Shown here one piece after another: positions 1 through 8,741 of a stretch of 64,000 bases of DNA; positions within the stretch are counted from its first letter, which is position 1; every line of letters starts with the position of its first letter. The translations under genes were made by a program, and so were the position numbers. Under the pieces are notes generated by a model, which saw only the letters and a program-made list of their open reading frames with translations, was not told where the DNA came from and made no database searches. Origin of the DNA: an uncultured Lachnospiraceae bacterium (lineage in GTDB: Bacteria; Bacillota; Clostridia; Lachnospirales; Lachnospiraceae); contig CAJUIS010000011.1 of assembly GCA_910586645.1 (NCBI GenBank), positions 11,920 through 75,919 of the forward strand, written 5' to 3'.

Positions 1-517
1 CGGGGAAATTCTTGAAAAATCCAGACAGGATGGGCAGAAAGAAGGATACGAAGCCGGATTTTTGCAGGCAAAGGAAGAGCTGGAGACGGAATACCAAAAG
101 CGCAGAGAAGAGCTTGCGCAGTTGGAAGAGAAGTGCAGACAGGATTACAAACGGGAAATGGAAGAACTGGAACCAAAACTTTTAGATGTGATTTTAACGG
201 TTTTCGAAAAGGTATTTCATATTCAGTTTGATGAAAAAAAGGATATTTTGCTGCATTTGGTCAGCGATGCGATTTCGGGAATTGAAGGGTGCAAAAGTTT
301 TCGCATTCGTGTCAGTGAAGCGCAGAGAGTTTTTCTGGAATCCAGAAAAGAAGAGATTTTAGACCGCATTGGACATGATATGTCTCTTGAGATAATTCCG
401 GATGCGGCTTTTGAGCAAAATCAGTGCATAATTGAGACAGATACGGGTATTTTTGACTGTAGTCTGGACGTGCAGCTAAACAATTTAATGAAGGATTTAA
501 GATCATTGAGTTCGTGA
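1..517 (+). CDS. fliH: FliH, flagellar export ATPase regulator (5' end outside window)
   Basis: This is the C-terminal part of the protein that binds the flagellar export ATPase FliI and tethers it to the membrane export gate. The frame is already open at base 2, so the start lies upstream of the window. The visible part begins with a helix holding GQKEGYEAG, the glycine-spaced segment typical of FliH, then an acidic/basic coiled coil, then a globular C-terminal half. The stop overlaps or abuts the fliI start, so the two are probably translationally coupled. Its position directly before fliI and fliJ supports the call. Confidence 0.85.
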   Translation, partial: GEILEKSRQDGQKEGYEAGFLQAKEELETEYQKRREELAQLEEKCRQDYKREMEELEPKLLDVILTVFEKVFHIQFDEKKDILLHLVSDAISGIEGCKSFRIRVSEAQRVFLESRKEEILDRIGHDMSLEIIPDAAFEQNQCIIETDTGIFDCSLDVQLNNLMKDLRSLSS

Positions 518-519
518 GG

Positions 520-1842
520 ATGACAGACGTGGCATATAATTTTGAAAAGTATTTACAACTGGCGGATCGTACCTATTTTAACAGATTTGGAAAAGTGGCA
601 AAAATCGTGGGACTTACGATTGAATCCATTGGTCCGGATGCAAAGCTGAATGATTTGTGCCGAATCATCATCGATAAAAATGAGGATATTTCCGTAATGG
701 CAGAGGTAGTGGGGATACGGGACAACCGCCTGCTGCTGATGCCTTACGAAAGTGTGGAAGGCATAGGTGTTGGATGCACTGTAGAAAATACGGGGCATCC
801 ATTATCTGTTTTGGCAGGGGACGAACTGCTTGGACATATGCTGGACGGAATCGGAAGAATTACGGATTTTGAAGGGCAGATAGAGCGGGCGGAGGAATAT
901 CCGGTTGAAGCGGCTCCTCCGGATCCTATGAAGAGAAAAATTATCGACGAGGTTCTGCCGTTGGGAGTGAAAGCAGTCGATGGGCTGATTACGGTAGGAA
1001 AAGGGCAGAGAATCGGGATTTTTGCAGGTTCCGGCGTTGGAAAAAGCACATTGATGGGAATGTTTGCCCGGAATACGAGAGCAGATATTAATGTAATCGC
1101 ATTGATTGGCGAGCGGGGCAGGGAAGTGAGGGAATTTGTGGAGCGGGATCTTGGAGAGGAAGGCATGAAACGTTCCGTAGTAGTTGTGGCTACTTCCGAT
1201 AAGCCTGCGCTGATTCGCAATAAAGCGGCAAAGACGGCTACGGCGGTTGCGGAATATTTCAGGGATCAGGGGAAAGACGTGCTTCTTATGATGGATTCCC
1301 TGACGCGTTTTTCCATGGCGCAGAGAGAAATCGGCCTTGCTTCCGGAGAGCCTCCGGTGACAAGAGGATATCCGCCAAGCGTGTATTCTGAGATGCCGAA
1401 GCTTCTGGAGAGGGCCGGAAATTCGGAGAAGGGTTCTATTACGGGGCTCTATACCGTACTGGTAGACGGAGATGATTTTAACGAACCGATTACCGACACG
1501 GCGCGCAGCATTTTAGACGGACATATTATGCTTTCCCGGAAACTGGCGCACAGGAATCATTATCCGGCGGTTGATATATTGCAGAGCATATCCAGGGTTA
1601 TGAGTTCAATCGCTTCCAAAGAACATAAAGAAGCGGCAGGCAAGTTGAAAAACGTGCTTGCGACTTATCAGGAGGCGGAAGATCTGATTAATATCGGAGC
1701 TTATAAAAGAGGCTCAAATCCCGGCATTGACTATGCAATTTCAAAAATAGAGGCGGTAAATGAATTTTTGATGCAGGACGTGATGGAGAAAATGGAGTTT
1801 GAAGAGGAAGAACAGATGTTGGAAAACCTCTTTGTAAATTAA
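520..1842 (+). CDS. fliI: FliI, flagellum-specific export ATPase
   Basis: Hexameric F1-beta-like ATPase that energises unfolding and delivery of flagellar substrates to the export gate. The Walker A motif GSGVGKST is near residue 172 and Walker B ends in LLMMDSLTR near 257-265; GERGREVREF is also present. The length of about 440 residues is normal. The ATG at 520 is used here; a GTG at 514 that overlaps the fliH stop (GTGA) is an in-frame alternative, and neither has a well spaced ribosome site. It lies between fliH and fliJ, the standard order. Confidence 0.93.
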   Translation: MTDVAYNFEKYLQLADRTYFNRFGKVAKIVGLTIESIGPDAKLNDLCRIIIDKNEDISVMAEVVGIRDNRLLLMPYESVEGIGVGCTVENTGHPLSVLAGDELLGHMLDGIGRITDFEGQIERAEEYPVEAAPPDPMKRKIIDEVLPLGVKAVDGLITVGKGQRIGIFAGSGVGKSTLMGMFARNTRADINVIALIGERGREVREFVERDLGEEGMKRSVVVVATSDKPALIRNKAAKTATAVAEYFRDQGKDVLLMMDSLTRFSMAQREIGLASGEPPVTRGYPPSVYSEMPKLLERAGNSEKGSITGLYTVLVDGDDFNEPITDTARSILDGHIMLSRKLAHRNHYPAVDILQSISRVMSSIASKEHKEAAGKLKNVLATYQEAEDLINIGAYKRGSNPGIDYAISKIEAVNEFLMQDVMEKMEFEEEEQMLENLFVN

Positions 1843-1853
1843 GGTGAGTCATT

Positions 1854-2300
1854 ATGGCAAAGTTTCGATATAAGCTGCAAAGCGTACTGGATATTAAAGA
1901 GAAGCTGGAAAATCAGGAAAAGATTGCTTTTGGCCTGGCGTCAGCAAAGCTTCTGGAAGAACAGGAAGTCCTTAAGAATCTGATGATTCAGAAGGCCGGA
2001 TATGACAGGCAGGCAAGAAAGCTTGTAGAGGGAAAAATTGACGTACTTGAAATTAATGCCTGCAGGAAAGCGGTTGAGACGATGAAGACGAGGATCCGGG
2101 GACAGATGTTTTATGTACACCAGGCAGAAAAACAGTTGGAGCTTGTCCGGCAGAGGTTAAATGAAGTTATGATTGAGCGAAAAACCTATGAAAAGCTGAA
2201 AGAGAAGCGTTTTGAAGAGTTTAAAGCGGAACTGGCGCACGAAGAATCCAAAGAGGTAGACGAATTAGTCAGTTATACCTATCATCAGAATGAAGAATAA
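1854..2300 (+). CDS. fliJ: FliJ, flagellar export chaperone/stalk
   Basis: A 148-residue, almost wholly helical protein rich in Glu, Lys and Gln, as expected for FliJ, the coiled-coil stalk that sits in the FliI ring and escorts export chaperones. It starts MAKFRYKLQSVLDIKEKLE, a typical FliJ opening. An AAGGTGAG ribosome site precedes the ATG. FliJ is poorly conserved, so the call rests on length, coiled-coil composition, the N-terminus and the position right after fliI. Confidence 0.85.
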   Translation: MAKFRYKLQSVLDIKEKLENQEKIAFGLASAKLLEEQEVLKNLMIQKAGYDRQARKLVEGKIDVLEINACRKAVETMKTRIRGQMFYVHQAEKQLELVRQRLNEVMIERKTYEKLKEKRFEEFKAELAHEESKEVDELVSYTYHQNEE

Positions 2301-2318
2301 CAGGTGGTGAAAAAAGTT

Positions 2319-3236
2319 ATGGCGAATGAAAATTCAATGCCAAAAGAAGGCGAAGAGGACAAGAAAGCGGCGAAGAAAGCCGCCAAACTGGCAAAACAGG
2401 AAGAAAAGGCAGCGAAAAAAGAGGCGAAACGCAGAGAGAAATTGGAAAAGGCAGGCGCTTCCCCGGAAGAGATTCAAAAGGCGATGGATTATAGCGCAGA
2501 ATATGAGGAAGAAAGCGGAGGCCGTCTTGCGGTGTTTTTGGTTACGGTTGTCATCATTGCAATATGGCTTGCAATTCTTGTCCTGCTTGTGAAGATGGAC
2601 GTGGGAGGATTTGGATCTACGGTGCTTCGGCCTCTGTTAAAAGATGTTCCATATATTAACAGGATACTTCCGGACGCGTCGGAAGGCGATGCCGTATCTT
2701 CTACGGAGCAGGGAACAGAATCCCCATATTCCACATTGGATGAAGCGGTGGCAAGGATTAAGGAGCTGGAAATTGAGCTTCAGAATGCCAAAAATGCGGC
2801 AGCCGACAGTCAGAGCCGCAGTGAGGAGCTTGCAGGGCAGTCTGCACAGCTGGAAGAGTACAAGACAAGAGAGGCGGCATTTGAAGAAGCGAAGCAAAAG
2901 TTTGACGAAGAGGTTGTGTTTTCCAAACAGGCGCCCGATATAAATGAATATAAAAAGTTTTATGAGGAGATCGATCCGGCCAATGCGGAAGCGATTTATA
3001 AGCAGGTAATTGAACAGCAGCAGAAAGACGCTGAATTGGAGAATTACGTAAATATGTATTCTTCTATGAAGCCGAAACAGGCGGCGGCCATATTTGATAC
3101 GATGACAAATGATTTAAAGCTGGTGGCAAAAATATTAAAGGCCATGGACGCAGAAGCAAGTTCGAGTATTCTGGGGGCTATGAATGCGGAAACAGCGGCA
3201 AAGCTGACCAAAATCATGAATCCCTCTGAATCATAA
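2319..3236 (+). CDS. MotE-like membrane protein with MgtE_N-type C-terminus
   Basis: A roughly 305-residue protein with a very basic, Lys/Ala-rich cytoplasmic N-terminus (about 50 residues), one membrane helix (around VFLVTVVIIAIWLAILVLLV), a long coiled coil and a C-terminal helical domain with MKPKQAAAIFDTM and LVAKILKAMD, which resembles the MgtE N-terminal repeat seen in MotE, a stator chaperone described in other bacteria. The ATG at 2319 has AGGTGG about 11 nt upstream; two GTG codons at 2304 and 2307 lie inside that ribosome site. The position between fliJ and fliK is common for such proteins. Family level is fairly sure; the MotE function is inference. Confidence 0.7.
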   Translation: MANENSMPKEGEEDKKAAKKAAKLAKQEEKAAKKEAKRREKLEKAGASPEEIQKAMDYSAEYEEESGGRLAVFLVTVVIIAIWLAILVLLVKMDVGGFGSTVLRPLLKDVPYINRILPDASEGDAVSSTEQGTESPYSTLDEAVARIKELEIELQNAKNAAADSQSRSEELAGQSAQLEEYKTREAAFEEAKQKFDEEVVFSKQAPDINEYKKFYEEIDPANAEAIYKQVIEQQQKDAELENYVNMYSSMKPKQAAAIFDTMTNDLKLVAKILKAMDAEASSSILGAMNAETAAKLTKIMNPSES

Positions 3237-3269
3237 ATTTTATTTATTATAAGGAAAGGAGGCGAAAAG

Positions 3270-4721
3270 ATGAGAACCGATATTTCAGGAATTGCAAAAA
3301 ACATTCTGCAGGTAAGGGCAAATTTGAAGGCGGAAGCGCCGGAGAGAGGAAACGGGCAGGGAGTGAACGTCAGTTTTGTGGATATGATGAATCAGAACAG
3401 TCTGCCCAATTTAAACGTCTCTGCAGGTACAAAAGACATGGGGTTTCAGGCAGATGGAAAATATGGCGCGGATGCGGCATATGACAAATATCTGTCCGGA
3501 TCAAAGAACATTTCTGTAAAACAGGAAATGACGCCGGAAGAGTTACAGTCTGAGATGGCCGGAACGCTGGAAGCTTACGAAGAAGAAATACGCAATATTT
3601 TAAAAGAAGAGTTGGGCGTAACGGATGAAGAAATCTCAAAGGCAATGGAGAGCCTTGGCATGAGCTTTTTGGATGCCGGCAGTCTGAAGGATTTGACAGC
3701 TTTGGTGCAGGAACTGACAGGAGAGGACATCGGGACGCTGTTTTTAAGCGAAGCGTTTCAAAATGTGATGGAGCAGGCAGCAGCATTGACGGAGACGTTA
3801 TGTGCAGAGCTTGGCCTTACAAAAGAAGAACTGTCGGCTCTTTGCAAAGCGATGGAACAGGCGGAATCTTCGGATGTTCCGATTCAGCCGGAAGCCGGAA
3901 AAGCGGAAGATGGATCCGCACTTTCAGAAAATAACAGTGCGGCCAAAACAGAGACGGCAAACGCCGTTTTGGCGGAAGAGGAAACAGGAACTGTCGTTAT
4001 GCAGAAAGAGGAGACGGCGCAGAAAGAGGAGCCGGTAAAAGCTCCGGAAGAAAGCCGGACGGCGGAGAAATTAACTGTTGATACAGAAAAAGAGCCGGAT
4101 ACAGGCTCGGGCGGCAAAGGATTTTTGGATCATTTTACAGATGCAAAGACGGATATTTCCAATACGGGAGCCGCTTTTGCAGGACAACAGACAGTGGAAG
4201 CCGAGGAATTTATTCTTCCGCAGGAAACGCCGCAGCCTTATACCAGTCAGACGGATGCTTATCATCTGATCGATCAGATTGCAAAAAATGTCCGTGTGAC
4301 AGTTTCGGGAACGTTTTCTTCCATGGAAATGCAGTTAAATCCGGAACATCTTGGCAAGATTTATCTGAATGTAACAGAGAGGGAAGGCGTTGTCCGTGCA
4401 CAGATTACGACGCAGAGTGCCGTTGTAAAAGAAGCGCTTGAAACGCAGCTTGTGGAATTGCGGCAGAGTTTAAACCAGCAGGGAATTAAAGTGGATGCGA
4501 TCGAAGTGACGGTCGGAACCCATGAATTTGAGCAGAATCTGGAGGAAAACGCAAGACAGGAAGAACAGATGCGCCAGCAAATGGAAGAATCCAAAAAGCA
4601 GGCAAAACGAAACATCAACTTAAGTGATTTGGACGGATTGTCCGGTCTGATGTCAGAAGAAGAGCAGCTTGCGGCACAGATTATGCGGGACAATGGCAAC
4701 CAGGTGGACTTAATGGCATAG
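3270..4721 (+). CDS. fliK: FliK, flagellar hook-length control protein
   Basis: The 483-residue protein has a low-complexity, Glu/Ala-rich middle and a compact C-terminal domain (about residues 345-430) with MQLNPEHLGKIYLNV and a following VVRAQITTQ strand, the Flg_hook signature of FliK. FliK measures the hook and flips FlhB specificity from hook to filament substrates. AAAGGAGG precedes the ATG. It is followed by flgD and flgE, the hook-cap and hook genes whose assembly it controls. Confidence 0.9.
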   Translation: MRTDISGIAKNILQVRANLKAEAPERGNGQGVNVSFVDMMNQNSLPNLNVSAGTKDMGFQADGKYGADAAYDKYLSGSKNISVKQEMTPEELQSEMAGTLEAYEEEIRNILKEELGVTDEEISKAMESLGMSFLDAGSLKDLTALVQELTGEDIGTLFLSEAFQNVMEQAAALTETLCAELGLTKEELSALCKAMEQAESSDVPIQPEAGKAEDGSALSENNSAAKTETANAVLAEEETGTVVMQKEETAQKEEPVKAPEESRTAEKLTVDTEKEPDTGSGGKGFLDHFTDAKTDISNTGAAFAGQQTVEAEEFILPQETPQPYTSQTDAYHLIDQIAKNVRVTVSGTFSSMEMQLNPEHLGKIYLNVTEREGVVRAQITTQSAVVKEALETQLVELRQSLNQQGIKVDAIEVTVGTHEFEQNLEENARQEEQMRQQMEESKKQAKRNINLSDLDGLSGLMSEEEQLAAQIMRDNGNQVDLMA

Positions 4722-4734
4722 AAAGGAGAAGCAT

Positions 4735-5436
4735 ATGGCATTGATGCAGAGAGTGGAGAATGGTCAGTTGGTGGATAACAGCGCCGGAGCGACATCATCC
4801 TCTACAAACAAATCGAATGCGGCGTCCAAGAGCACATCAGGACTTGGCAAAGAAGCATTCCTGCAGCTTTTAGTGGCTCAGATGCAGTATCAGGATCCGT
4901 TGGAGCCGATGGACAACACAGAATACGTTGCGCAGCTTGCGACATTTTCGCAGCTTGAGGCAATACAGAATATGACAGACCGGGTAAGCTACAGCATGGC
5001 AAATGATCTGGTCGGCAAATATGTAATTTTAAATACTGCAACCGGCAATGCAAGTGGAAAAGTTGATTATGTTATGTATGAAAACGGAGATATTTATCTG
5101 GCGGTAGGCGACGGATTGTATTCGTTGGACGACCTGGACACTGTGGCGGATTCCGCTTACTTTGAAGCGTTCCAGATGGCGAGCGTATTTTCCGATATGA
5201 TTGCAAAACTTCCGCCGGTGTCAAAAGTGACGAAGGCCGATGCATCGGCAATTGAAAATGCAAGAAAGGTTTATGATGCGATGAATTCCTATCAGCAGGG
5301 ATTTGTCAGCAAAGAAGATCTTGACAAACTGGTGGCTTTGGAGAATAAGATAAAAGAGCTTACCGGAACAGAAGGCGGTTCCGGCGAGGAAGACAGTTCA
5401 GACAAGGAAGAAGATTCTGAAGTGACAGACGGCTAA
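4735..5436 (+). CDS. flgD: FlgD, hook assembly scaffold (cap)
   Basis: The conserved FlgD N-terminal signature is present: FLQLLVAQMQYQDPLEP, then YVAQLATFSQLEA (about residues 42-75). FlgD caps the growing hook so that FlgE subunits can add. The C-terminal half is unusual: instead of a clear Ig/tudor-like FlgD C-terminus it has a helical segment and ends in a strongly acidic Glu/Asp/Ser tail of about 20 residues. AAAGGAG precedes the ATG. It lies between fliK and a TIGR02530-type gene. Confidence 0.92.
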   Translation: MALMQRVENGQLVDNSAGATSSSTNKSNAASKSTSGLGKEAFLQLLVAQMQYQDPLEPMDNTEYVAQLATFSQLEAIQNMTDRVSYSMANDLVGKYVILNTATGNASGKVDYVMYENGDIYLAVGDGLYSLDDLDTVADSAYFEAFQMASVFSDMIAKLPPVSKVTKADASAIENARKVYDAMNSYQQGFVSKEDLDKLVALENKIKELTGTEGGSGEEDSSDKEEDSEVTDG

Positions 5437-5452
5437 TGAGCGGGGGAAGAAT

Positions 5453-5848
5453 ATGGAGAAAATCACAAATCGATTTGCATCCATTGAACAGGTTGCAGGC
5501 AGGTATTTAAAAAATACAGAGAATACGGCATCCGTAAAGGAAGCGCAGTTTTCATTTGAGGAGATCCTGCGCCAAAAACAGTCAGAAAATATATCTGAAC
5601 TGAAATTTTCCAAACACGCTTCTATGCGGCTGGAGGAAAGAAATATCAGCCTTACCGTAGAACAGAACGCACGTCTTGAAAGCGGCGTTGCAAAAGCCAG
5701 TGAAAAAGGCATCAAAGATTCTCTGGTGATGATTGATTCGCTTGCTTTTATCGTAAACGTTCCGAATAAGACCGTTGTAACTGCAATGGATCAGACAGAA
5801 AAACAGGATAATATATTTACAAACATTGACGGAGCTGTCATTATGTAG
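5453..5848 (+). CDS. TIGR02530-type flagellar operon protein
   Basis: A 131-residue soluble protein with the pattern FSKHASMRLEERNISL followed by a helix, then DSLAFIVNVPNKTVVTAMD, which matches a small conserved family found almost always between flgD and flgE (known as TIGR02530). Its biochemical role is not established. A GGGGGAAG ribosome site precedes the ATG. The context says it takes part in hook assembly, but that is inference. Confidence 0.75.
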   Translation: MEKITNRFASIEQVAGRYLKNTENTASVKEAQFSFEEILRQKQSENISELKFSKHASMRLEERNISLTVEQNARLESGVAKASEKGIKDSLVMIDSLAFIVNVPNKTVVTAMDQTEKQDNIFTNIDGAVIM

Positions 5849-5927
5849 CCGGACCTTAGGGAGGCGAAGGCCCTTGAATGACAGAAGGGGCAGACAGACC
5901 GCAAAACTTTTGGGAGGTCATTTTATT

Positions 5928-7691
5928 ATGATGAGATCATTATTCTCTGCTGTGTCAGGTCTTAAGACACATCAGACAAAGATGGACGTAATTGGTAATA
6001 ACGTAGCAAACGTAAATACCGTAGCGTTCAAATCTACAACAACAACGTTCAGTGAAATTATGTACCAGACAGTTTCCAATGCATCCGGGGCGAATGCAGC
6101 GACCGGAAAGGGCGGCGTCAACGCAAGGCAGATTGGTCTTGGCGTTACAACCGGAGCAAATAAAGTCAGAGTGACAAATCCGGGTTCGGCTGAGACGACG
6201 GGAGACGCGATGGATCTTCGTCTGACAGACAAAGTAAGCACGAATTTCTTTATTGTAAGCAATGGTTCTCAGAATCTGTTTACAAGGGCAGGCTCTTTTT
6301 ATGTAGACGGCGCGGGGAATCTTGCGATGACTTCGACCGGTTACACAGTTATGGGCTGGCAGGTAGACGAGACAACCGGACAGATTAAGAAGGATACCGT
6401 TTCGGCTCTGCGCATTATGCAGGAGAAAAACCTTACTTCTCCGCCGGAAGCGACAACGAAGGGAACGGTTGCCGGCACTATGGATAAAAACGATACGGAT
6501 GTTACGAGTGACGACGGTTATATGATGAATCTGAACTTCTATGACAAGCTTGGATATGTATATCAGGCAAGGTTTGCCGTAAAGGTTACAGATCCGGATA
6601 CAGAGACGTTTACAGTTGAGCTGGCAGACATTTTAGATTCCAACAACGTGTCTGTACTTGACAAATATTTAAAGGACGGCGGTGACGTATCGTCGATCTT
6701 CGGCCAGAATACATTTGAAATTAAGAAGTCGTTTCCAAAGGATCCGAATATTGCGTATCTTCCGGCGGGAAGCACGGTTACAGCGGCTCAGGGATATCAG
6801 GGAGCAGGGCATTACTACAAGTATACGACGTGGAATACAAATGGCGACGAAATTGAGATGTACAAAAAAATCAATATCGATTACGCCAATAATACGTATG
6901 AAATCCCGGAAATTACCCGCTATGCGGATCAGGAAGCGGCACAGAACAATACGCCTTCCACGATTGCGCGCAAGACGGGTACGGTTACGGAGATGTTTGG
7001 AATTTCTCAGGAGCAGCTTAATGCATATGACAACAATCCGAACAGTACGGCGGTTCCAAGAGGCGTTATCGATCCTGCAACAGGAGAGTATGTATTTACC
7101 GGGCCGGCAGTAAATTATACGCTGAAGTTTTCCAAGGAAAACGGAGAGTTTGAATATGTCGGGGCGGCAGGCTCTAAAACGGTAACTATGAATCTGGGCC
7201 AGTTGGGTGAGAATTTTGCCGATATTGAGATCGATTTTTCCACTTGCCGCGCGTCAGACAATGGCGGAAAGACGACGCTTGGCGCGGATCCGGGCTGGAA
7301 TAAAGGCACGATCGGAAAAGGAAAGGCGCTTGGCGCAATGATCGGGCTTAGCATCAGCAACAACGGAGAGATTTACGGTTCGTATGACAATGGAAATACC
7401 GTGCTTTTGGGACAGATTGCCGTGGCTCAGTTTGCAAACGCTTCCGGTCTTGAAAAAGTCGGTGAAAACTGCTATACGACAACATTAAACTCCGGTGAGT
7501 TTGACGGAATTGGCGTGGAAATCGCGGCAGACGGCAGCAGCATGATTTCCGGCGAACTTGAGATGTCGAATGTGGATTTATCTACAGAGTTTACACAGAT
7601 GATTATCACGCAGAGAGGATTCCAGTCGAATTCACGCGTCATTACCACTTCCGATACGCTTCTGGAAGAATTGATCAATCTGAAGCGATAA
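5928..7691 (+). CDS. flgE: FlgE, flagellar hook protein
   Basis: The protein starts MMRSLFSAVSGLKTHQTKMDVIGNNVANVNT, the flagellar rod/hook N-terminal motif (LFSAVSGL and IGNNVANVNT), and ends with the matching coiled C-terminus (TQMIITQRGFQSNSRVI and LEELINLKR). In between lies a long variable region that gives about 587 residues, larger than enteric FlgE but usual in Firmicutes. The ATG at 5928 has GGGAGG at 5912-5917; the frame stays open upstream to 5826 but those codons overlap the previous gene and lack a ribosome site. It is the last gene before a hairpin and a new promoter. Confidence 0.93.
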   Translation: MMRSLFSAVSGLKTHQTKMDVIGNNVANVNTVAFKSTTTTFSEIMYQTVSNASGANAATGKGGVNARQIGLGVTTGANKVRVTNPGSAETTGDAMDLRLTDKVSTNFFIVSNGSQNLFTRAGSFYVDGAGNLAMTSTGYTVMGWQVDETTGQIKKDTVSALRIMQEKNLTSPPEATTKGTVAGTMDKNDTDVTSDDGYMMNLNFYDKLGYVYQARFAVKVTDPDTETFTVELADILDSNNVSVLDKYLKDGGDVSSIFGQNTFEIKKSFPKDPNIAYLPAGSTVTAAQGYQGAGHYYKYTTWNTNGDEIEMYKKINIDYANNTYEIPEITRYADQEAAQNNTPSTIARKTGTVTEMFGISQEQLNAYDNNPNSTAVPRGVIDPATGEYVFTGPAVNYTLKFSKENGEFEYVGAAGSKTVTMNLGQLGENFADIEIDFSTCRASDNGGKTTLGADPGWNKGTIGKGKALGAMIGLSISNNGEIYGSYDNGNTVLLGQIAVAQFANASGLEKVGENCYTTTLNSGEFDGIGVEIAADGSSMISGELEMSNVDLSTEFTQMIITQRGFQSNSRVITTSDTLLEELINLKR

Positions 7692-7747
7692 TACTTGTTA
7701 AAAATTTGTATACATAAAGTATAAGCATTCCATTTTAACACAATATG

Positions 7748-7756
7748 TGGTATAAT
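7748..7756 (+). promoter_or_regulatory. Extended -10 promoter before motA
   Basis: TGG-TATAAT is a perfect TGnTATAAT extended -10 element, with TATAAT at 7751-7756. The -35 at the expected spacing (around TTCCAT) is poor, which an extended -10 can compensate for. It would start the motA transcript about 200 nt before its GTG start. Confidence 0.55.
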
Positions 7757-7801
7757 GTGTATATGGTTTGGTGTGTATTACCGGCCATATACACATTTTT
7801 A
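7757..7801 (+). terminator. Hairpin after flgE: terminator or leader attenuator
   Basis: A perfect 10-bp inverted repeat, GTGTATATGG (7757-7766) and CCATATACAC (7785-7794), is followed by a T-rich run (ATTTTTATTTG). The loop can add a further GGT/ACC stem. It fits an intrinsic terminator for the fliH-flgE transcript. Because it directly follows the extended -10 it would also form at the very 5' end of the motA transcript. Confidence 0.55.
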
Positions 7802-7958
7802 TTTGTTGTTGACAGGCGTTTTTGAAAAACAGCAATTTTTGTTAAAAAAACTAAATATGCTATGGACAATTATATCAAAATTTAGTAAACTAATATATGA
7901 GGGTTTTTTGATGCATATAATGTTTACGAATGAATAAGAAATGGGTAGGTGAGAGTCA

Positions 7959-8741
7959 GTGGATATAGCGTCATTATTAGGCATAGTTCTCGGACTGGTT
8001 ATGGTGGTGTTCGGAATCATATCGAACGGAGCAAGCATTTGGAGTTACATAGACGTTCCTTCCGTTATCATCACAATCGGCGGTTCTGTCACGGGTGTTC
8101 TGGGAGCGTTTAAGTTAAAGGATTTTATTGGCGGTTTCAAGAGCATTACCCTTGCGTTTAAGGATGAGGTTATGGATGCAGGCGCCGTAATCGGCAATGT
8201 CATCAATCTGGCAAATGTCGCCAGAAAAGAAGGCCTTTTGGCTTTGGAAGAGGCGTCCGGAGAAATTGAGGATCCTTTCCTGAAAAAAGGGATTATGCTG
8301 GTCGTAGACGGTACAGACGCGGAACTGGTGCGGGGGATTCTGGAAACGGAACTGACATGTCTTGAGGATCGGCATAAAAAGGTAATTGGTTTCTGGGAAA
8401 AATGGGCGGAACTGGGACCCGCCTGGGGAATGATCGGTACCCTGATTGGTCTGGTAAATATGCTTAACAACATGGAAGACGCTTCGGCAATCGGCCCTGC
8501 CATGGCAGTGGCTTTGCTTACAACGCTGTATGGTTCGATGATAGCGAACTGGATCTGCGTGCCGATTGCATCAAAAATGAAAGTCAACAATGATTTGGAA
8601 GTCATTATAAAAGAAGTTATGGTAGAAGGGCTTTTGTCCATTCAGGCGGGAGAAAATCCGCGCGTGATTGAAGAAAAGCTGAAGTCCTTCTTATCGCCGG
8701 CAGTCAGAAATGACGTCGGTGATGCTGGAGGTGAGGAATAG
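7959..8741 (+). CDS. motA: MotA, flagellar stator subunit
   Basis: A 260-residue stator protein with four membrane helices: two near the N-terminus (DIASLLGIVLGLVMVVFGII and a second helix near 25-50) and two after residue 145 (WGMIGTLIGLVNML and GPAMAVALLTTLYGS). The cytoplasmic loop between them carries the charged torque-generating region. It starts with GTG at 7959, preceded by a TAGGTGAG ribosome site. The stop overlaps the motB GTG by one base, so MotA and MotB are probably coupled. Confidence 0.93.
   Translation: MDIASLLGIVLGLVMVVFGIISNGASIWSYIDVPSVIITIGGSVTGVLGAFKLKDFIGGFKSITLAFKDEVMDAGAVIGNVINLANVARKEGLLALEEASGEIEDPFLKKGIMLVVDGTDAELVRGILETELTCLEDRHKKVIGFWEKWAELGPAWGMIGTLIGLVNMLNNMEDASAIGPAMAVALLTTLYGSMIANWICVPIASKMKVNNDLEVIIKEVMVEGLLSIQAGENPRVIEEKLKSFLSPAVRNDVGDAGGEE

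Noticed and set aside
744..1220. Long antisense ORF across fliI
   Set aside because: Opposite strand of a clear fliI gene, Ser/Pro-rich low-complexity product, no ribosome site.
7809..7837. TTGACA at 7809 as a second motA promoter
   Set aside because: No acceptable -10 at 16-18 nt spacing.
7755..7937. Short ORF between flgE and motA
   Set aside because: It begins in the hairpin, has no ribosome site and a composition unlike the neighbours.
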